From Gemmatimonas sp. (GTDB lineage Bacteria > Gemmatimonadota > Gemmatimonadetes > Gemmatimonadales > Gemmatimonadaceae), in NCBI GenBank assembly GCA_023910675.1, contig JAAVWC010000012.1, positions 1 through 64,000 of the forward strand: 64,000 nucleotides of DNA, in the 5' to 3' direction. This document shows positions 24,819 through 36,753 of the stretch, in pieces. The notes under the pieces were generated by a model. It saw nothing but the letters and a program-made list of their open reading frames with translations. It did no database searches and was not told the origin of the DNA. A program made the translations under genes and the position numbers. Numbering within the stretch: the first letter of the stretch is position 1; the number at the start of each line of letters is the position of its first letter.

Positions 24819-25256
24819 TCATTTGCGTGTATCCACTGTCGATCGTACTGCTGGTGCCGCGCCGCTTTCGGGCGGCAGGCCCGGCACCAGCCCCGCGGCG
24901 TCGTGCACCAATTGCACAATCGCCTCAAGGTCGAGACCAGCGGCGATTCCCTGAGCCACCAGAACTTTCGCGGCATCGAGAAGCGCTGAATGCTGCGCCT
25001 TTCGCGCTGCCGCCGGACGTTGGACATTCACGAACGTGCCGCGTCCGCGCTGCGACGCGATGTACCCCTGCGCTTCCAGCTCGTCGTACGCCTTCTTCAC
25101 CGTGAGCGGCGCCACTACCAGCTGCTCACTCAGCTCGCGGTGCGAGGGAATGCGATCGCCCCCCCTCAGCCGACCCGTGGCGATAGCATCGATCACCTGC
25201 CGCATGATCTGGCGGTAAATGGGGAGATCGCTGCCGGCCCGGACGGAAAAGAACAT
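24819..25256 (-). CDS. GntR family regulator, YtrA subfamily
   Basis: A 145-residue protein. It begins MFFSVRAGSDLPIYRQIM, the standard YtrA opening, with the winged helix-turn-helix (RIPSHRELSEQLVVAPLTVK then KAYDELEAQGYIASQRGRGT) and a short C-terminal dimerisation helix instead of a ligand domain. YtrA regulators control adjacent ABC transporter operons. I start at ATG 25256, the family's usual first residue, which lies 1 base from the operator at 25258-25279; an upstream ATG at 25283 would fall beyond the promoter. Confidence 0.88.
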   Translation of the reverse strand: MFFSVRAGSDLPIYRQIMRQVIDAIATGRLRGGDRIPSHRELSEQLVVAPLTVKKAYDELEAQGYIASQRGRGTFVNVQRPAAARKAQHSALLDAAKVLVAQGIAAGLDLEAIVQLVHDAAGLVPGLPPESGAAPAVRSTVDTRK

Positions 25257-25257
25257 A

Positions 25258-25279
25258 GTGATATATAGGACTATATCAC
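25258..25279 (-). promoter_or_regulatory. YtrA operator and promoter, leaderless start
   Basis: A perfect inverted repeat, GTGATATA-(6)-TATATCAC, ends 1 base before the regulator's ATG. On the minus strand a -10-like TATATA within it pairs with TTGTGT as a weak -35, 18 bases upstream. With the -10 only 5 bases from the ATG, the mRNA would be leaderless, and bound regulator would cover the -10. Confidence 0.65.
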
Positions 25280-25362
25280 GCATTCACACAAGACGTCGAC
25301 CCCGCACTCGTGACGGAGCGCGGGGTCGGAATCGAATCTGGCCGTGATCGACTACAACGGCG

Positions 25363-25728
25363 TCAGGATGAGGATTGTCCGGAGTCGGCCGCCGCCCGCA
25401 CACTATCCGCACGCGCCTTCGCCTCCGGATCGTCGATCCAGTACAGCAGCTCCTTCTCGCCCTTCACCAGCCCGTGCTCTTCACGCGCGATCCGCTCGAG
25501 CGTGAAGTCGTCGGTGCTCACCCGCTTGAGCGTCGCATCCAGCGTGGCCACGGTATCGCGCAGCAACGCGAGGTCACTCTCCAGCTGGGCCTTCTCCTCG
25601 CGCTGCGTGAGCAGATCGCTGGTGCCGTATTCGCCCCCCTCGGCCGCGCCCCACAGCACGAACAGCGTACCGGCGCCCCATGCGAGACGCCGGATCAACA
25701 CCCGACCGGGCTTGCTGCTTCTGGCCAC
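25363..25728 (-). CDS. FtsB/DivIC-like septum formation initiator
   Basis: A 121-residue protein with a short cytoplasmic end, one membrane segment (VLIRRLAWGAGTLFVLWGAA), a coiled coil (REEKAQLESDLALLRDTVAT) and the family's ERIAREEHGLVKGEKELLYW motif. Such proteins link the division complex (with FtsL and FtsQ) at midcell. It lies 11 bases after the enolase gene, the same arrangement as in many bacteria, which supports the assignment. Confidence 0.85.
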   Translation of the reverse strand: MARSSKPGRVLIRRLAWGAGTLFVLWGAAEGGEYGTSDLLTQREEKAQLESDLALLRDTVATLDATLKRVSTDDFTLERIAREEHGLVKGEKELLYWIDDPEAKARADSVRAAADSGQSSS

Positions 25729-25739
25729 GTGTTATCTGC

Positions 25740-27947
<2,208 letters not shown>

Positions 27948-27983
27948 TCAACGCGTGGCCGCGATTCGTGGAACAGCCGTGAC

Positions 27984-28955
27984 TCAGCGGCGGGCGAAGT
28001 GATCGTGCCCTGGCGCGACGGCCTCGCTCGTTGCCCCGTTGTCCAGTGCCACCACGGTGCCCACGACCGTGAGCGGCACTCCGCCAAGGGCCTCCCAGTG
28101 CCCCGCCAAGGCCACAAAAGCGGCCGGGGGTATCGTGGCAAGCAATTCGTACTCTTCGCCGCTCTGGAGGGCGCTGGCGGGCGTCACGCCCGGCCCCACG
28201 GGTAGCTGCGTCGCATTGAGCTGCAACGACACGCCGCTCGCCGCCCCCAGGTGGCGGGCATCGGCGGCGAGCCCGTCGGAGATGTCGAGCATGGCCGTGG
28301 CGCCGGCGGTGGCCAGCGCCTGTCCTTCGGCCAGCCGCGGCGACGGGGCTGCAAACCGCGACCGTGCCCACGCGGAGGGCGACGTGCCCGCCAACCAGGC
28401 GTCGAGCGCGGCGCCGGGCCCGCCCAGTGTCCCGGTCACCACCACCAGATCGCCCACCTGTGCCCCGGCTCGTGACACCGGCCGCTCCGCACAGCCAATG
28501 ACCGTGAGCGAAATGGCGAAGGCGTGCCCGCGACTGAGATTGCCGCCTACGATGCGCGCGCCGGCCTGGCGCACCTGATCCCCAATGCCGTCGGCGACCG
28601 CCGGCAGATCGGCCTCCCACGACGGCGGCACCACAAACGCCACCAAAAGACACTCGGCGCGCGCTCCCATGGCCGCCAGATCGCTGAGCGCGGCGGCAGC
28701 GGCGCGCGCGCCCACCTCGAACGGCGTGATCCACGCACGCTTGAAATGCACGTCTTCGACACAGGCGTCGGTACTCACCACCCGATGCCCCGATACGAGG
28801 TGGGGCAGGACGGCGGCGTCGTCGCCAATGTCGACGGCCAACGGGCCCCAGCGTTCCATGAGCATGCGAATGGTGTCGAATTCTACCCCCTGCCCCATGG
28901 TCTGGTGCGTGCGGAACAGCGCGTCGGCGGGGTCGTTGCCGTGCGAGTTGAACAT
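27984..28955 (-). CDS. thiL: Thiamine-monophosphate kinase
   Basis: A 323-residue enzyme of the AIRS/ThiL fold that phosphorylates thiamine monophosphate to the diphosphate cofactor. Motifs: the N-terminal GDDAAVL metal loop, STDACVEDVHFKRAWITPFE, AAALSDLAAMGA, and TGTLGGPGAALDAWL. The start ATG 28955 is 4 bases after the propeller gene stop (28960); an internal ATG at 28898 (MGQGVEFDTIRML) is a possible alternative. Confidence 0.9.
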   Translation of the reverse strand: MFNSHGNDPADALFRTHQTMGQGVEFDTIRMLMERWGPLAVDIGDDAAVLPHLVSGHRVVSTDACVEDVHFKRAWITPFEVGARAAAAALSDLAAMGARAECLLVAFVVPPSWEADLPAVADGIGDQVRQAGARIVGGNLSRGHAFAISLTVIGCAERPVSRAGAQVGDLVVVTGTLGGPGAALDAWLAGTSPSAWARSRFAAPSPRLAEGQALATAGATAMLDISDGLAADARHLGAASGVSLQLNATQLPVGPGVTPASALQSGEEYELLATIPPAAFVALAGHWEALGGVPLTVVGTVVALDNGATSEAVAPGHDHFARR

Positions 28956-28959
28956 GCGG

Positions 28960-30615
28960 TTACGGTACCATGCCGTCGGCCGTGCGGCGATAGCGCACCA
29001 GTCCCTGCGGCGTCGCCAGAAACAGCCAGTCGCGTTGCGCCAGCACATCGAGCACAGGCCCCGGAAGATCGATGCCTACGCGCAGCACGCGCACTGCGCC
29101 GCTGGAGCGCGATTCCATGGCCACCCCCTCGGTGCCGGCGAGCCACATGGTCCGTTCATCGATTGCCACGCGCGTGACGCGCCCCACTTGGAGCACGTCG
29201 AGCGCTTGCACGCGGTGCGGCTCCACGCCACCGCGCGGGGCCAGTGCGAGCACCGCATCGTCGGTAGCCGCGAGCAACACGGTATCGCTCCACGCGAGGC
29301 TGCGAATGGCCCGGCGCAGTGCGGGGTCGGCACCGGCGGGGCGCATGAGCGTGCCGCCGACGGCGGTGTTGGGCGATGGCAACGCGATCAGGCCGGCATC
29401 GGTCCCCGCCCAGAGCGTGTCGCCCGTGAATTGCAGCGCGTACACTGCCATGTTGTCGAGCAGGCGCGCGCCCAGCCCTCGCGTCCGCGGCGCCTTGGTG
29501 TCGCTCGTGTCGTTCACGTACACGAGCCCGCGCAGTGTACCTGCCCACACCCCTTCTCCACGCGGCGCCACCGCGAGCACGCGGTCGTCGGGCAGGCCGT
29601 CGAGCACCGTCCACGACGTGATGTCGTTGCCGCCATCGAGACGCACCCGCGTGAGCCCACGGTCGGTGCCCATCCACGCGCGATTCGCACGCGTGGCCAG
29701 CGCAAAGGTGCGCACGCCCACGAGCGGCACGGCAATGGTGCCTTCGATCCAGCGCCATTGTTGCAGATCACTGGTGGCGAACGTGAGCCCGCCGCGACGT
29801 TCCGATTGTCCCAGGCCGGCGGCCCAGACGCCATTGGCTGCCGGTGCGAGCGCGCCGATACCCGGCTCCATGAGCCCGTAGGGGAGCGGCGTTCCCTGCA
29901 GAAAGTTGGGGTCGAGTCGGAACAGCCCTTCCCCGTCGGTCCCCAGCCACACTTCGCTCGCACGGTCGGGAGACGCCGCGCCCGACAGCAGCGCGAACGG
30001 ACGCAAGGGACGATTGGGGGTCTGCGTGCGCAGCAAGAGCTGCGGCTGCGACCGTAGCGTGGGGAACTGCGCGTACAGATCGTTCATGCTGCGCGGCACG
30101 AACGTCTGCGCGGCAATGGGTGCCCCATTCATAAGCGTCGACATCCCGACGCGCGACACACGCGTCCATTGTCCGCCGCTGCGCACGAACGCGTCGCCCG
30201 TGCCCGAGCGGTCGAAGGCGATGACCTCCGGCACACCCGTCACGATGCTGCGCTGCACCTGTTCGGTGAGGGGGCGATACATGATGACGCCGCCGGGCAC
30301 GCCAATCCACAGCGCGTCTTCTACGGGATCGCCGGCAATGACGGTGATCTGCTGCTCGGCGAGCCCCAGGTCGCGCGTAAGCGGCGGCAACCACCGCTCC
30401 TGAAAGCGGTCGTAAATGGCAATGCCGCTATTGGCCGCCGCGAACACGTAGCGCCGCGACACCGCCACCGCCTGCACCGACGCGAAGCTGCCAATGCGCT
30501 GCCGTTCTTCCTGACGCGAATAGCTGCCGCCGCCACTTGCACCCGCTCCCGTGGAACCGGGAGGCAAAGGCGCACAGGCAGCAACACACAGCGCGGCGGC
30601 GAGCAAAAGACGCAT
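28960..30615 (-). CDS. Beta-propeller lipoprotein (regulator-propeller-like repeats)
   Basis: A 551-residue protein. MRLLLAAALCVAACAPLPPG is a lipoprotein signal with the lipobox VAAC. The body is a chain of propeller blades with recurring patterns such as DALWIGVPGGVIMY, EVWLGTDGEGLFRL, RAWMGTDRGLTRV, GVWAGTLRGLVYV and TLWAGTDAGLIAL, like the periplasmic sensor part of hybrid two-component proteins but without kinase domains. The role is unknown; it could be a binding scaffold. It lies in a row with nnr and thiL. Confidence 0.8.
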   Translation of the reverse strand: MRLLLAAALCVAACAPLPPGSTGAGASGGGSYSRQEERQRIGSFASVQAVAVSRRYVFAAANSGIAIYDRFQERWLPPLTRDLGLAEQQITVIAGDPVEDALWIGVPGGVIMYRPLTEQVQRSIVTGVPEVIAFDRSGTGDAFVRSGGQWTRVSRVGMSTLMNGAPIAAQTFVPRSMNDLYAQFPTLRSQPQLLLRTQTPNRPLRPFALLSGAASPDRASEVWLGTDGEGLFRLDPNFLQGTPLPYGLMEPGIGALAPAANGVWAAGLGQSERRGGLTFATSDLQQWRWIEGTIAVPLVGVRTFALATRANRAWMGTDRGLTRVRLDGGNDITSWTVLDGLPDDRVLAVAPRGEGVWAGTLRGLVYVNDTSDTKAPRTRGLGARLLDNMAVYALQFTGDTLWAGTDAGLIALPSPNTAVGGTLMRPAGADPALRRAIRSLAWSDTVLLAATDDAVLALAPRGGVEPHRVQALDVLQVGRVTRVAIDERTMWLAGTEGVAMESRSSGAVRVLRVGIDLPGPVLDVLAQRDWLFLATPQGLVRYRRTADGMVP

Positions 30616-30656
30616 GGCGGAATGTAGCGTGTCGCATGCGCCCACCGCGCGAACCG

Positions 30657-32216
30657 CTACGGCGCGGGGAGCTCGGCCAAGACGCCCGGGGGAAAGCGGC
30701 GTGCCGAGTCGAGTTCCCGCCACACGTCGCGAAGCGCCTGCAGCATGTCGTCGAGCACCAGGCCGCGCACGGTTCCCAACGAGGTCGCGCGTTCGGCGGC
30801 GCGTCCATGCACGGTGGCGCCCGCCACGGCGGCATCGCGTGCACGGCACCCCTGCGCCAGCAACGTGGCGATGATTCCCGACAGGCAGTCACCGCTCCCG
30901 CCGGTGGCGAGCATTGCAGTGCCGTGCGGCACGACCCACAGTGGCTCCGCGTCGGGCGTCGCCACCAGTGTTGGGGTACCCTTGAGCAGCACCGTACAGT
31001 TGGCGCGCGTGGCGAAGTGCGACAGCAACGCGGCGCGCGCTTCCCCCTCGTCGGGGAGCGGCTCCCCAAGCAACCGCGCGAACTCACCAGGGTGCGGCGT
31101 GCAGACCACGTGCGCCGTGTCACGCGTGATGTGCTTGAGCAGCGACGCGGTGTTGGTGCCAAGGTCGTTGGCCGCATCGGCCGCGAGCCACAAGGCATCG
31201 GCATCGAGGACGAGCGGTGTGCCGCGATGCGCATCGAGCCAGTCGTGCATAACGAGCGACGCCTCCTTGTCGCGACCGAGTCCGGGGCCGACCGCCAACG
31301 CATCGTATCGCAGTCCCGTCGCCGACCATGCATGCGTCAGCGCCTGCGGCACGAGCGACTGCACCGCTGGCACGCTGAGCGGGTGCACAATGGCGTGAAT
31401 GAGCCCCGCTCCCGACCGCGCCGCCGCGCGCGCGGCGAGCACGATGGCGCCTGCCATCCCCTCGGCGCCACCGGCGAGGCCCACGCGTCCGCGTGTCCCC
31501 TTGTGCGCGTTCCACGCAATCGCCGGAATCATGTCGCGCACCGTATGTGCGTCGGCCCATCGCCACGCGGCATCGTCGTGCTCACCCGGCAGATCGGCCC
31601 ATTGGCGCAGGCCAATATCGAGCAGCACGATGCGCCCCGCATGCGCACGCTGCATGAGCACCCCGCGCTTGATCGTGCCAAGACAGAGCGTGACGCTGGC
31701 GGCCACACTGCCGTGCGCAATGGCGCCCGAGGTGGCATCGAGGCCGCTTGGTACGTCGAGCGCTACGAGCTGGGCACCGCGATCACGGGCCATCGCCATG
31801 CGCGCGCAATCGGCCGATGAGCCGCCGCGAAGTTCACCCTGGTGGCCTGTGCCCAGCACCCCATCAATGACGACGCGTTCATCGCCGGTGGGCGTGCCGT
31901 GCACGAGATACGGCGCGGCAAGATGCGCGGCGCGCTGGGCATCCGGGGTTTTGGGCGGCAGCGAAGCGTGCAGGCGCACCACGACGCCGGCGCGGGCCAG
32001 CTGTGCGGCGACGATGTACGCATCGCCGCCATTGTTGCCGCTGCCGGCAAAACAGGCCACGCCATGCGACAACGCCGCAGGGAATTCGCGAAGCACGAAA
32101 GCGGCCGCGTTGCTGCCAGCCTGCACCATGAGATCGAACGACGGGGTACCGCCGTGAATGGCACGGCGATCGCGCGCGGCCGCTTCAGCGGCAGTCGTGA
32201 CTCTGGGCGCGCTCAT
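30657..32216 (-). CDS. nnr: Bifunctional NAD(P)H-hydrate epimerase/dehydratase
   Basis: A 519-residue repair enzyme for damaged NAD(P)H hydrates. The N-terminal epimerase (YjeF_N) part contains FAGSGNNGGDAYIVAAQLAR. The C-terminal ribokinase-like dehydratase contains GRVGLAGGAEGMAGAIVLAA, LVLDADALWL, CTPHPGEFARLLG, LLKGTPTLVA and ATGGSGDCLSGIIATLLAQG. Both halves look complete. It lies 32 bases after the Minf_1886-type gene and 41 bases before the propeller gene. Confidence 0.93.
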   Translation of the reverse strand: MSAPRVTTAAEAAARDRRAIHGGTPSFDLMVQAGSNAAAFVLREFPAALSHGVACFAGSGNNGGDAYIVAAQLARAGVVVRLHASLPPKTPDAQRAAHLAAPYLVHGTPTGDERVVIDGVLGTGHQGELRGGSSADCARMAMARDRGAQLVALDVPSGLDATSGAIAHGSVAASVTLCLGTIKRGVLMQRAHAGRIVLLDIGLRQWADLPGEHDDAAWRWADAHTVRDMIPAIAWNAHKGTRGRVGLAGGAEGMAGAIVLAARAAARSGAGLIHAIVHPLSVPAVQSLVPQALTHAWSATGLRYDALAVGPGLGRDKEASLVMHDWLDAHRGTPLVLDADALWLAADAANDLGTNTASLLKHITRDTAHVVCTPHPGEFARLLGEPLPDEGEARAALLSHFATRANCTVLLKGTPTLVATPDAEPLWVVPHGTAMLATGGSGDCLSGIIATLLAQGCRARDAAVAGATVHGRAAERATSLGTVRGLVLDDMLQALRDVWRELDSARRFPPGVLAELPAP

Positions 32217-32248
32217 GCCACGTTACCCGCCCCGAAGGACGCGGGCCG

Positions 32249-32632
32249 TCAGACGTGCGCCGTGCTCCACGGATACTCGCGCTCGAACGCGTCGGCGAAG
32301 TCGAACACCCCGAGAAAATCGTTGCGCGAATCCTGCGGCTGGCTGATGAGCAGACCGAGGTCGACGAGCGTGAACACGATGTCGCCGATGTCCATCGTGG
32401 AGCGCATCCCCCAGTGATCGAGCACCACCTTGGCCATGACGCCGAAGCGCTGCAGCGCGAGATCACGGCACGAGTGGGCGAGCTCGGGCCCCGTGATGTG
32501 CCGACGTTCGGTTAGCGTGGTCTGGCTGTGTTCGAGCGCCGATAACACAAACAGATAGGCACGCTCGTCGAACCGCTGCTCACGCAGTCGGATCTGATCC
32601 ATGATGCCATCACGGAACGCCAGCTCGGTCAC
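32249..32632 (-). CDS. Minf_1886 family protein
   Basis: A 127-residue protein. ERAYLFVLSALEHSQ, RHITGPELAHSCRDLALQRF then GVMAKVVLDHWGMRSTMDIG and DIVFTLVDLGLLISQPQDSR match the Minf_1886 family, common in Verrucomicrobia, Planctomycetes and Gemmatimonadetes and of unknown function. I choose the GTG at 32632 because VTELAFRDGIMDQI matches the family's start and a purine-rich site (GGAGCAGGAA) precedes it. Confidence 0.8.
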   Translation of the reverse strand: MTELAFRDGIMDQIRLREQRFDERAYLFVLSALEHSQTTLTERRHITGPELAHSCRDLALQRFGVMAKVVLDHWGMRSTMDIGDIVFTLVDLGLLISQPQDSRNDFLGVFDFADAFEREYPWSTAHV

Positions 32633-32812
32633 GCTTTCCTGCTCCTGAAGTAGAACGGCCACAATTGAACGTGCAGAATACTGCAAACAGATGCGGGCGA
32701 CCACAACTCCCATGGCCGCCCGCACTGGTCCCGCATCAGCACGCGCGCACAGCTTTGTGATCGGCCCTGTACGGAACCGTCGCTGTGCGTGTGAGTTACC
32801 GGCCGCCGAATA

Positions 32813-34120
32813 TCAGACGCGCGAGACCGCCGTGTACAGCGGGAAGCGATCGGCGAGCGCCTTGACGTCGGCCTTGACAGCGTCGATCGACGCGACATCC
32901 TCCGGCGCGCTGAGCACACGATCGATGAGCGCCGCAATCTGGTGCATCGCATCGGCGTCCATACCGCGCGTCGTCACCGCCGGCGTACCAATGCGAATGC
33001 CGCTCGTCACGAACGGCGACTGCGTTTCGTTGGGCACGGTATTCTTGTTCACCGTAATGCCAGCTTGGTCGAGCACCTTTTCGGCGACCTTGCCGGTGAG
33101 CCCCTTGTTGCGCAGGTCCACCAGCATGAGGTGATTGTCGGTACCGCCGCTCACGATGTGATAGCCGCGGTCGACGAGCGCCTGCGCCAGCACTTGCGCG
33201 TTCTGCACCACCTGACGGCAGTAGGCCGTGAACGACGGCTGCAGCGCTTCGTGAAACGCCACGGCCTTGCCCGCAATGACATGCTCCAGCGGGCCACCCT
33301 GCATGCCCGGGAACATCGCCTTGTCGATCGCCTTGGCGTGTTCAGCCTTGCACAGAATGATGCCACCACGCGGACCGCGCAGCGTCTTGTGCGTGGTGCT
33401 CGTGACCACGTCGGCAAAGGGCACTGGCGACGGATACAGGCCCGTGGCCGCCAGCCCGGCAAAGTGCGCCATGTCCACCCAGAACAGCGCGCCCACTTCC
33501 TTGGCGATGTCGGCAAACGCCTGCCAGTCGATGACGCGCGAATACGCACTGTAGCCCGCGATGATGATCTTGGGCTTGTGCTCGCGGGCCTGCGCGCGCA
33601 TGTGGTCGTAATCGATGAGGCCATCGCCAGTAACGCCGTACGACACGGCGTTGTACAGCAGGCCGGAGAAATTCACCGGCGAGCCGTGCGTGAGGTGACC
33701 GCCCTGCGACAGGTCCATGCCGAGGAACGTTTCGCCGGGCTTCAGGAAGGCAAGGAACACCGCAGCGTTGGCCGACGCGCCGCTATGCGGCTGCACATTG
33801 GCGTGATCGGCACCGAACAGCTGCTTGGCACGATCGATGGCGAGCTGCTCCACCTTGTCCACCACTTCGCAGCCGCCGTAGTAGCGCTTGCCCGGCAACC
33901 CTTCGGCGTACTTGTTGGTGAGCGTCGAGCCCACGGCTTCCATAACGGCGGGCGATACGAAGTTTTCGCTCGCGATCAGTTCGAGGCCTTCGCTCTGCCG
34001 CTGCGTTTCTTCGCGGATCAGATGCGCGATCTGTGGATCGACCGCCGACAGTGCGTCACCCGGGGGCAACCGATCCCACTGCGACCAGTCGGCGCTCGCT
34101 CCTTCACCCATGCCGCTCAT
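32813..34120 (-). CDS. glyA: Serine hydroxymethyltransferase
   Basis: A 435-residue PLP enzyme that interconverts serine and glycine while loading tetrahydrofolate with one-carbon units. Motifs: [40 protein letters not shown], and the PLP-lysine region [20 protein letters not shown]. The length is normal. The ATG at 34120 overlaps the rpiB stop by four bases (ATGA), so the two are coupled. About 180 bases separate its stop from the next gene on this strand. Confidence 0.97.
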   Translation of the reverse strand: MSGMGEGASADWSQWDRLPPGDALSAVDPQIAHLIREETQRQSEGLELIASENFVSPAVMEAVGSTLTNKYAEGLPGKRYYGGCEVVDKVEQLAIDRAKQLFGADHANVQPHSGASANAAVFLAFLKPGETFLGMDLSQGGHLTHGSPVNFSGLLYNAVSYGVTGDGLIDYDHMRAQAREHKPKIIIAGYSAYSRVIDWQAFADIAKEVGALFWVDMAHFAGLAATGLYPSPVPFADVVTSTTHKTLRGPRGGIILCKAEHAKAIDKAMFPGMQGGPLEHVIAGKAVAFHEALQPSFTAYCRQVVQNAQVLAQALVDRGYHIVSGGTDNHLMLVDLRNKGLTGKVAEKVLDQAGITVNKNTVPNETQSPFVTSGIRIGTPAVTTRGMDADAMHQIAALIDRVLSAPEDVASIDAVKADVKALADRFPLYTAVSRV

Positions 34121-34611
34121 GATGCACTCCCGGGGGACACGGCCCCGTTCTGTTCGTTGGTCTGTTCGATCTTGCTCACGCGCGCCCCATGACGGCCACC
34201 TTCGAACGGCGTCTCGAGCCACGTCTTGAGAATGGCCACGGCATCTTCGTCCGACACGAATCGCGCCGGCAGCACCAGCACGTTGGCGTCGTTGTGCTTG
34301 CGGGCGAGTCCCGCGATTTCCGGGTTCCACACCACCGCCGCACGCACCCCCGGATACCGGTTGGCCACGTAGCTCATCCCCAATCCGGTACCGCAGAGCA
34401 GCACGCCCCGCTCCACCGCGCCGTCGCTCACCTGCTGCGACAGCGGATGCGCGTAGTCGGGGTAATCGGTGCTGGCAGTGCTGTGCGTCCCGATGTCCTC
34501 CACGTCGTACCCGAGCTCGCCGAGCACGACCCGCAGCCGTTCCTTCAGTTCGAAACCGGCGTGGTCAGAAGCGATGGGGATACGCTCTCCGGGGCGCGCA
34601 ACGTCAACCAT
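34117..34611 (-). CDS. rpiB: Ribose-5-phosphate isomerase B
   Basis: A 164-residue isomerase of the RpiB/LacAB fold, converting ribose-5-phosphate to ribulose-5-phosphate. [20 protein letters not shown] opens the protein; [20 protein letters not shown] carries the active-site region (C in LCGTG). [14 protein letters not shown] follows. The C-terminal tail (about 20 residues after EGGRHGARV) is longer than usual. Coupled to glyA by a 4-base overlap, as in many bacteria. Confidence 0.93.
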   Translation of the reverse strand: MVDVARPGERIPIASDHAGFELKERLRVVLGELGYDVEDIGTHSTASTDYPDYAHPLSQQVSDGAVERGVLLCGTGLGMSYVANRYPGVRAAVVWNPEIAGLARKHNDANVLVLPARFVSDEDAVAILKTWLETPFEGGRHGARVSKIEQTNEQNGAVSPGSAS

Positions 34612-34695
34612 GGGTCAGCTCACTGCGTGAAGTGTGGAAGGGATGCCTGAAAAGTACATCCGCCGGTCAGGCGGTGAGAACATTCACCGCGGAGG

Positions 34696-35880
34696 TCAGT
34701 CTGGCAGCGCGCCGTCAGCCGCCGCCGCGGCGGCCAGCGTTTCGCGCGCAATGACGATGCGCTGGATCTCCGAGGTGCCCTCGTAGATCTCCGTCACCTT
34801 CGCATCGCGCATGTGCCGCTCGACCGGGTAGTCGGTCACGTAGCCATAGCCGCCGTGGATCTGCACGGCCTGCGTAGTGACCCACATGGCGGTCTCGGTG
34901 GCAAAGAGCTTCGCCATGCTGCTGTAGCGCGTGATCTTCTCGCCGCGCTCCTTCGCGGCCGCCGCCGTATGCAACAGCGTACGCGCTGCCGTAATGCGAG
35001 TCGCCATGTCCGCGATCTTGAACTGGATGGCCTGAAACTCGCCGATGTGTTTGCCGAACTGCTTGCGCTCGCCGATGTACTTGACGCTCGCTTCGAGCGC
35101 GGCGCGCGCAATGCCGATGGCCTGCGCGGCAATGCCGAGTCGCCCGTGATCGAGCGACCCGAGCGCGTAGGTAAGCCCCTTCCCTTCTTCACCCAGCAGA
35201 CGGTTTGCGGGCACGACACAATTGTCGAGCACGATCTGCAGGGTGGGCGAGGCGCGGAGCCCCATCTTGTTTTCCTTCTTCGTGAGCTTGAAGCCCGGCA
35301 AGTCGGGGGTGAGGACGAACGTGCTGATCCCCTTTGTGCCTTTACGCGCTCCGCTGCTGTCGGTGCGCGCCATGCACAGAATGACGCCCGCTTCGTTGCC
35401 GTGTGACACCCACGCCTTGGTGCCGCTCAGCACCCAGTTATCGCCGTCGCGTACGGCCTGCGTGCTCAGGCTTGCCGCGTCGGAGCCGGCTTCCGGTTCC
35501 GACAGGGCAAACGCGCCAAGCCGTTCACCGCGCGCCATCGGCGGCAGGAACTCGGTCCGCTGCGCGTCGTTGCCGAAGTTGAGAATCATCTGCGTGGGCA
35601 GCGAGTTGTGCACGCTGAGCGTGACCGCCGCCGTCGCATCACCCACGGCGATTTCCTCGAGCGCGAGCAGGTAGCTCTGCGCGTCGAGGCCAAGGCCATC
35701 GTACTGCTCGGGGATGAGCATCCCCAGAAAGCCCATCTCGGCCATCTGCGTGATCATCACCCGATCGAAGCGCGATTCACGGTCGCGTTCGCCCGCGAGC
35801 GCGACGAGTTCGCGCTGCGCATAGTCACGCGCGATCTGCTGGATTTCGCGCTGTGTATCGGTGAGCTGAATGAGAGACAT
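34696..35880 (-). CDS. Acyl-CoA dehydrogenase
   Basis: A 394-residue FAD enzyme for the first step of fatty-acyl or short-chain acyl-CoA oxidation. Motifs: FALSEPEAGSDAASLSTQAV (FAD-binding signature), QFGKHIGEFQAIQFKIADM, and the catalytic Glu in EIYEGTSEIQRIVIARETL. The last pattern and the length fit short- or butyryl-CoA-type dehydrogenases. It follows the hydroxyacyl-CoA dehydrogenase gene by 3 bases, making one operon with the thiolase. Confidence 0.93.
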   Translation of the reverse strand: MSLIQLTDTQREIQQIARDYAQRELVALAGERDRESRFDRVMITQMAEMGFLGMLIPEQYDGLGLDAQSYLLALEEIAVGDATAAVTLSVHNSLPTQMILNFGNDAQRTEFLPPMARGERLGAFALSEPEAGSDAASLSTQAVRDGDNWVLSGTKAWVSHGNEAGVILCMARTDSSGARKGTKGISTFVLTPDLPGFKLTKKENKMGLRASPTLQIVLDNCVVPANRLLGEEGKGLTYALGSLDHGRLGIAAQAIGIARAALEASVKYIGERKQFGKHIGEFQAIQFKIADMATRITAARTLLHTAAAAKERGEKITRYSSMAKLFATETAMWVTTQAVQIHGGYGYVTDYPVERHMRDAKVTEIYEGTSEIQRIVIARETLAAAAAADGALPD

Positions 35881-35883
35881 GCG

Positions 35884-36747
35884 TCAGTACTGGTAAAAGC
35901 CGCGGCCGCTCTTGCGACCATACCATCCGGCCGCGACGTACTTTCGCAGCAACGGACACGGGCGGTACTTGGGGTCACCCAACCCGTCATGCAGCACTTC
36001 GAGGATGGCAAGGCAGGTATCGAGCCCGATGAAATCGGCGAGCGTGAGCGGCCCCATGGGGTGGTTCATGCCCAGCTTCATCACCGTGTCGATGGCTTCC
36101 GGTGTGCCCACCCCTTCCATGACGCAGTAGATCGCTTCGTTGATCATCGGCATCAGAATGCGATTGGCCACGAAGCCCGGGAAATCGTTCACTTCCACCG
36201 GCGTCTTGCCGAGCGCACGCGCAAGCGACATGACCTGCTGCGTCGTGGCATCGCTGGTGGCGAGGCCACGGATGACCTCGACGAGCTGCATGACCGGCAC
36301 CGGGTTCATGAAGTGCATGCCGATGACGAGCTCGGGGCGCTTGGTACGCGCCGCGATTTCCGTGATGGAAATGGAGCTGGTGTTGCTCGCCAGAATGGCG
36401 CCTTCCGGCGCGAGACGGTCGAGGTCTTCGAAGATGCGGAACTTGAGGTCGGTCCGCTCGGTGGCCGCCTCGACGACGATCTGCGCATTGGCCACAGCAT
36501 CGAGCGATGTCGCGGTGTGAATGCGGGCGAGCGCGCCCTCGGCGGCGCTGGCTTCGAGCGCGCCCTTCTTCACCTGACGATCGAGGTTCTTGGCGATGGT
36601 ATCACGACCGCGCGCGAGCGCGTCCGCGCTCACGTCGATCATCGTCACCTCATGGCCACTCGCCGCAAACACATGCGCGATGCCATTGCCCATCTGCCCG
36701 GCGCCCACCACGGCCGCGCGCTGCACGGAATTCACCGACTCGGACAT
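35884..36747 (-). CDS. 3-hydroxyacyl-CoA (3-hydroxybutyryl-CoA) dehydrogenase
   Basis: A 287-residue NAD enzyme. The Rossmann part opens [20 protein letters not shown]; the catalytic region reads [20 protein letters not shown]; the C-terminal domain contains [20 protein letters not shown] and [20 protein letters not shown]. It oxidises 3-hydroxyacyl-CoA between the acyl-CoA dehydrogenase and thiolase steps. No enoyl-CoA hydratase gene is present in this cluster. Confidence 0.94.
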   Translation of the reverse strand: MSESVNSVQRAAVVGAGQMGNGIAHVFAASGHEVTMIDVSADALARGRDTIAKNLDRQVKKGALEASAAEGALARIHTATSLDAVANAQIVVEAATERTDLKFRIFEDLDRLAPEGAILASNTSSISITEIAARTKRPELVIGMHFMNPVPVMQLVEVIRGLATSDATTQQVMSLARALGKTPVEVNDFPGFVANRILMPMINEAIYCVMEGVGTPEAIDTVMKLGMNHPMGPLTLADFIGLDTCLAILEVLHDGLGDPKYRPCPLLRKYVAAGWYGRKSGRGFYQY

Positions 36748-36753
36748 ATCGCT

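Noticed and set aside
32633-32812. A riboswitch upstream of the Minf_1886 gene or within the glyA region
   Set aside because: I found no glycine, TPP or other recognisable aptamer pattern in this gap or upstream of rpiB and thiL.
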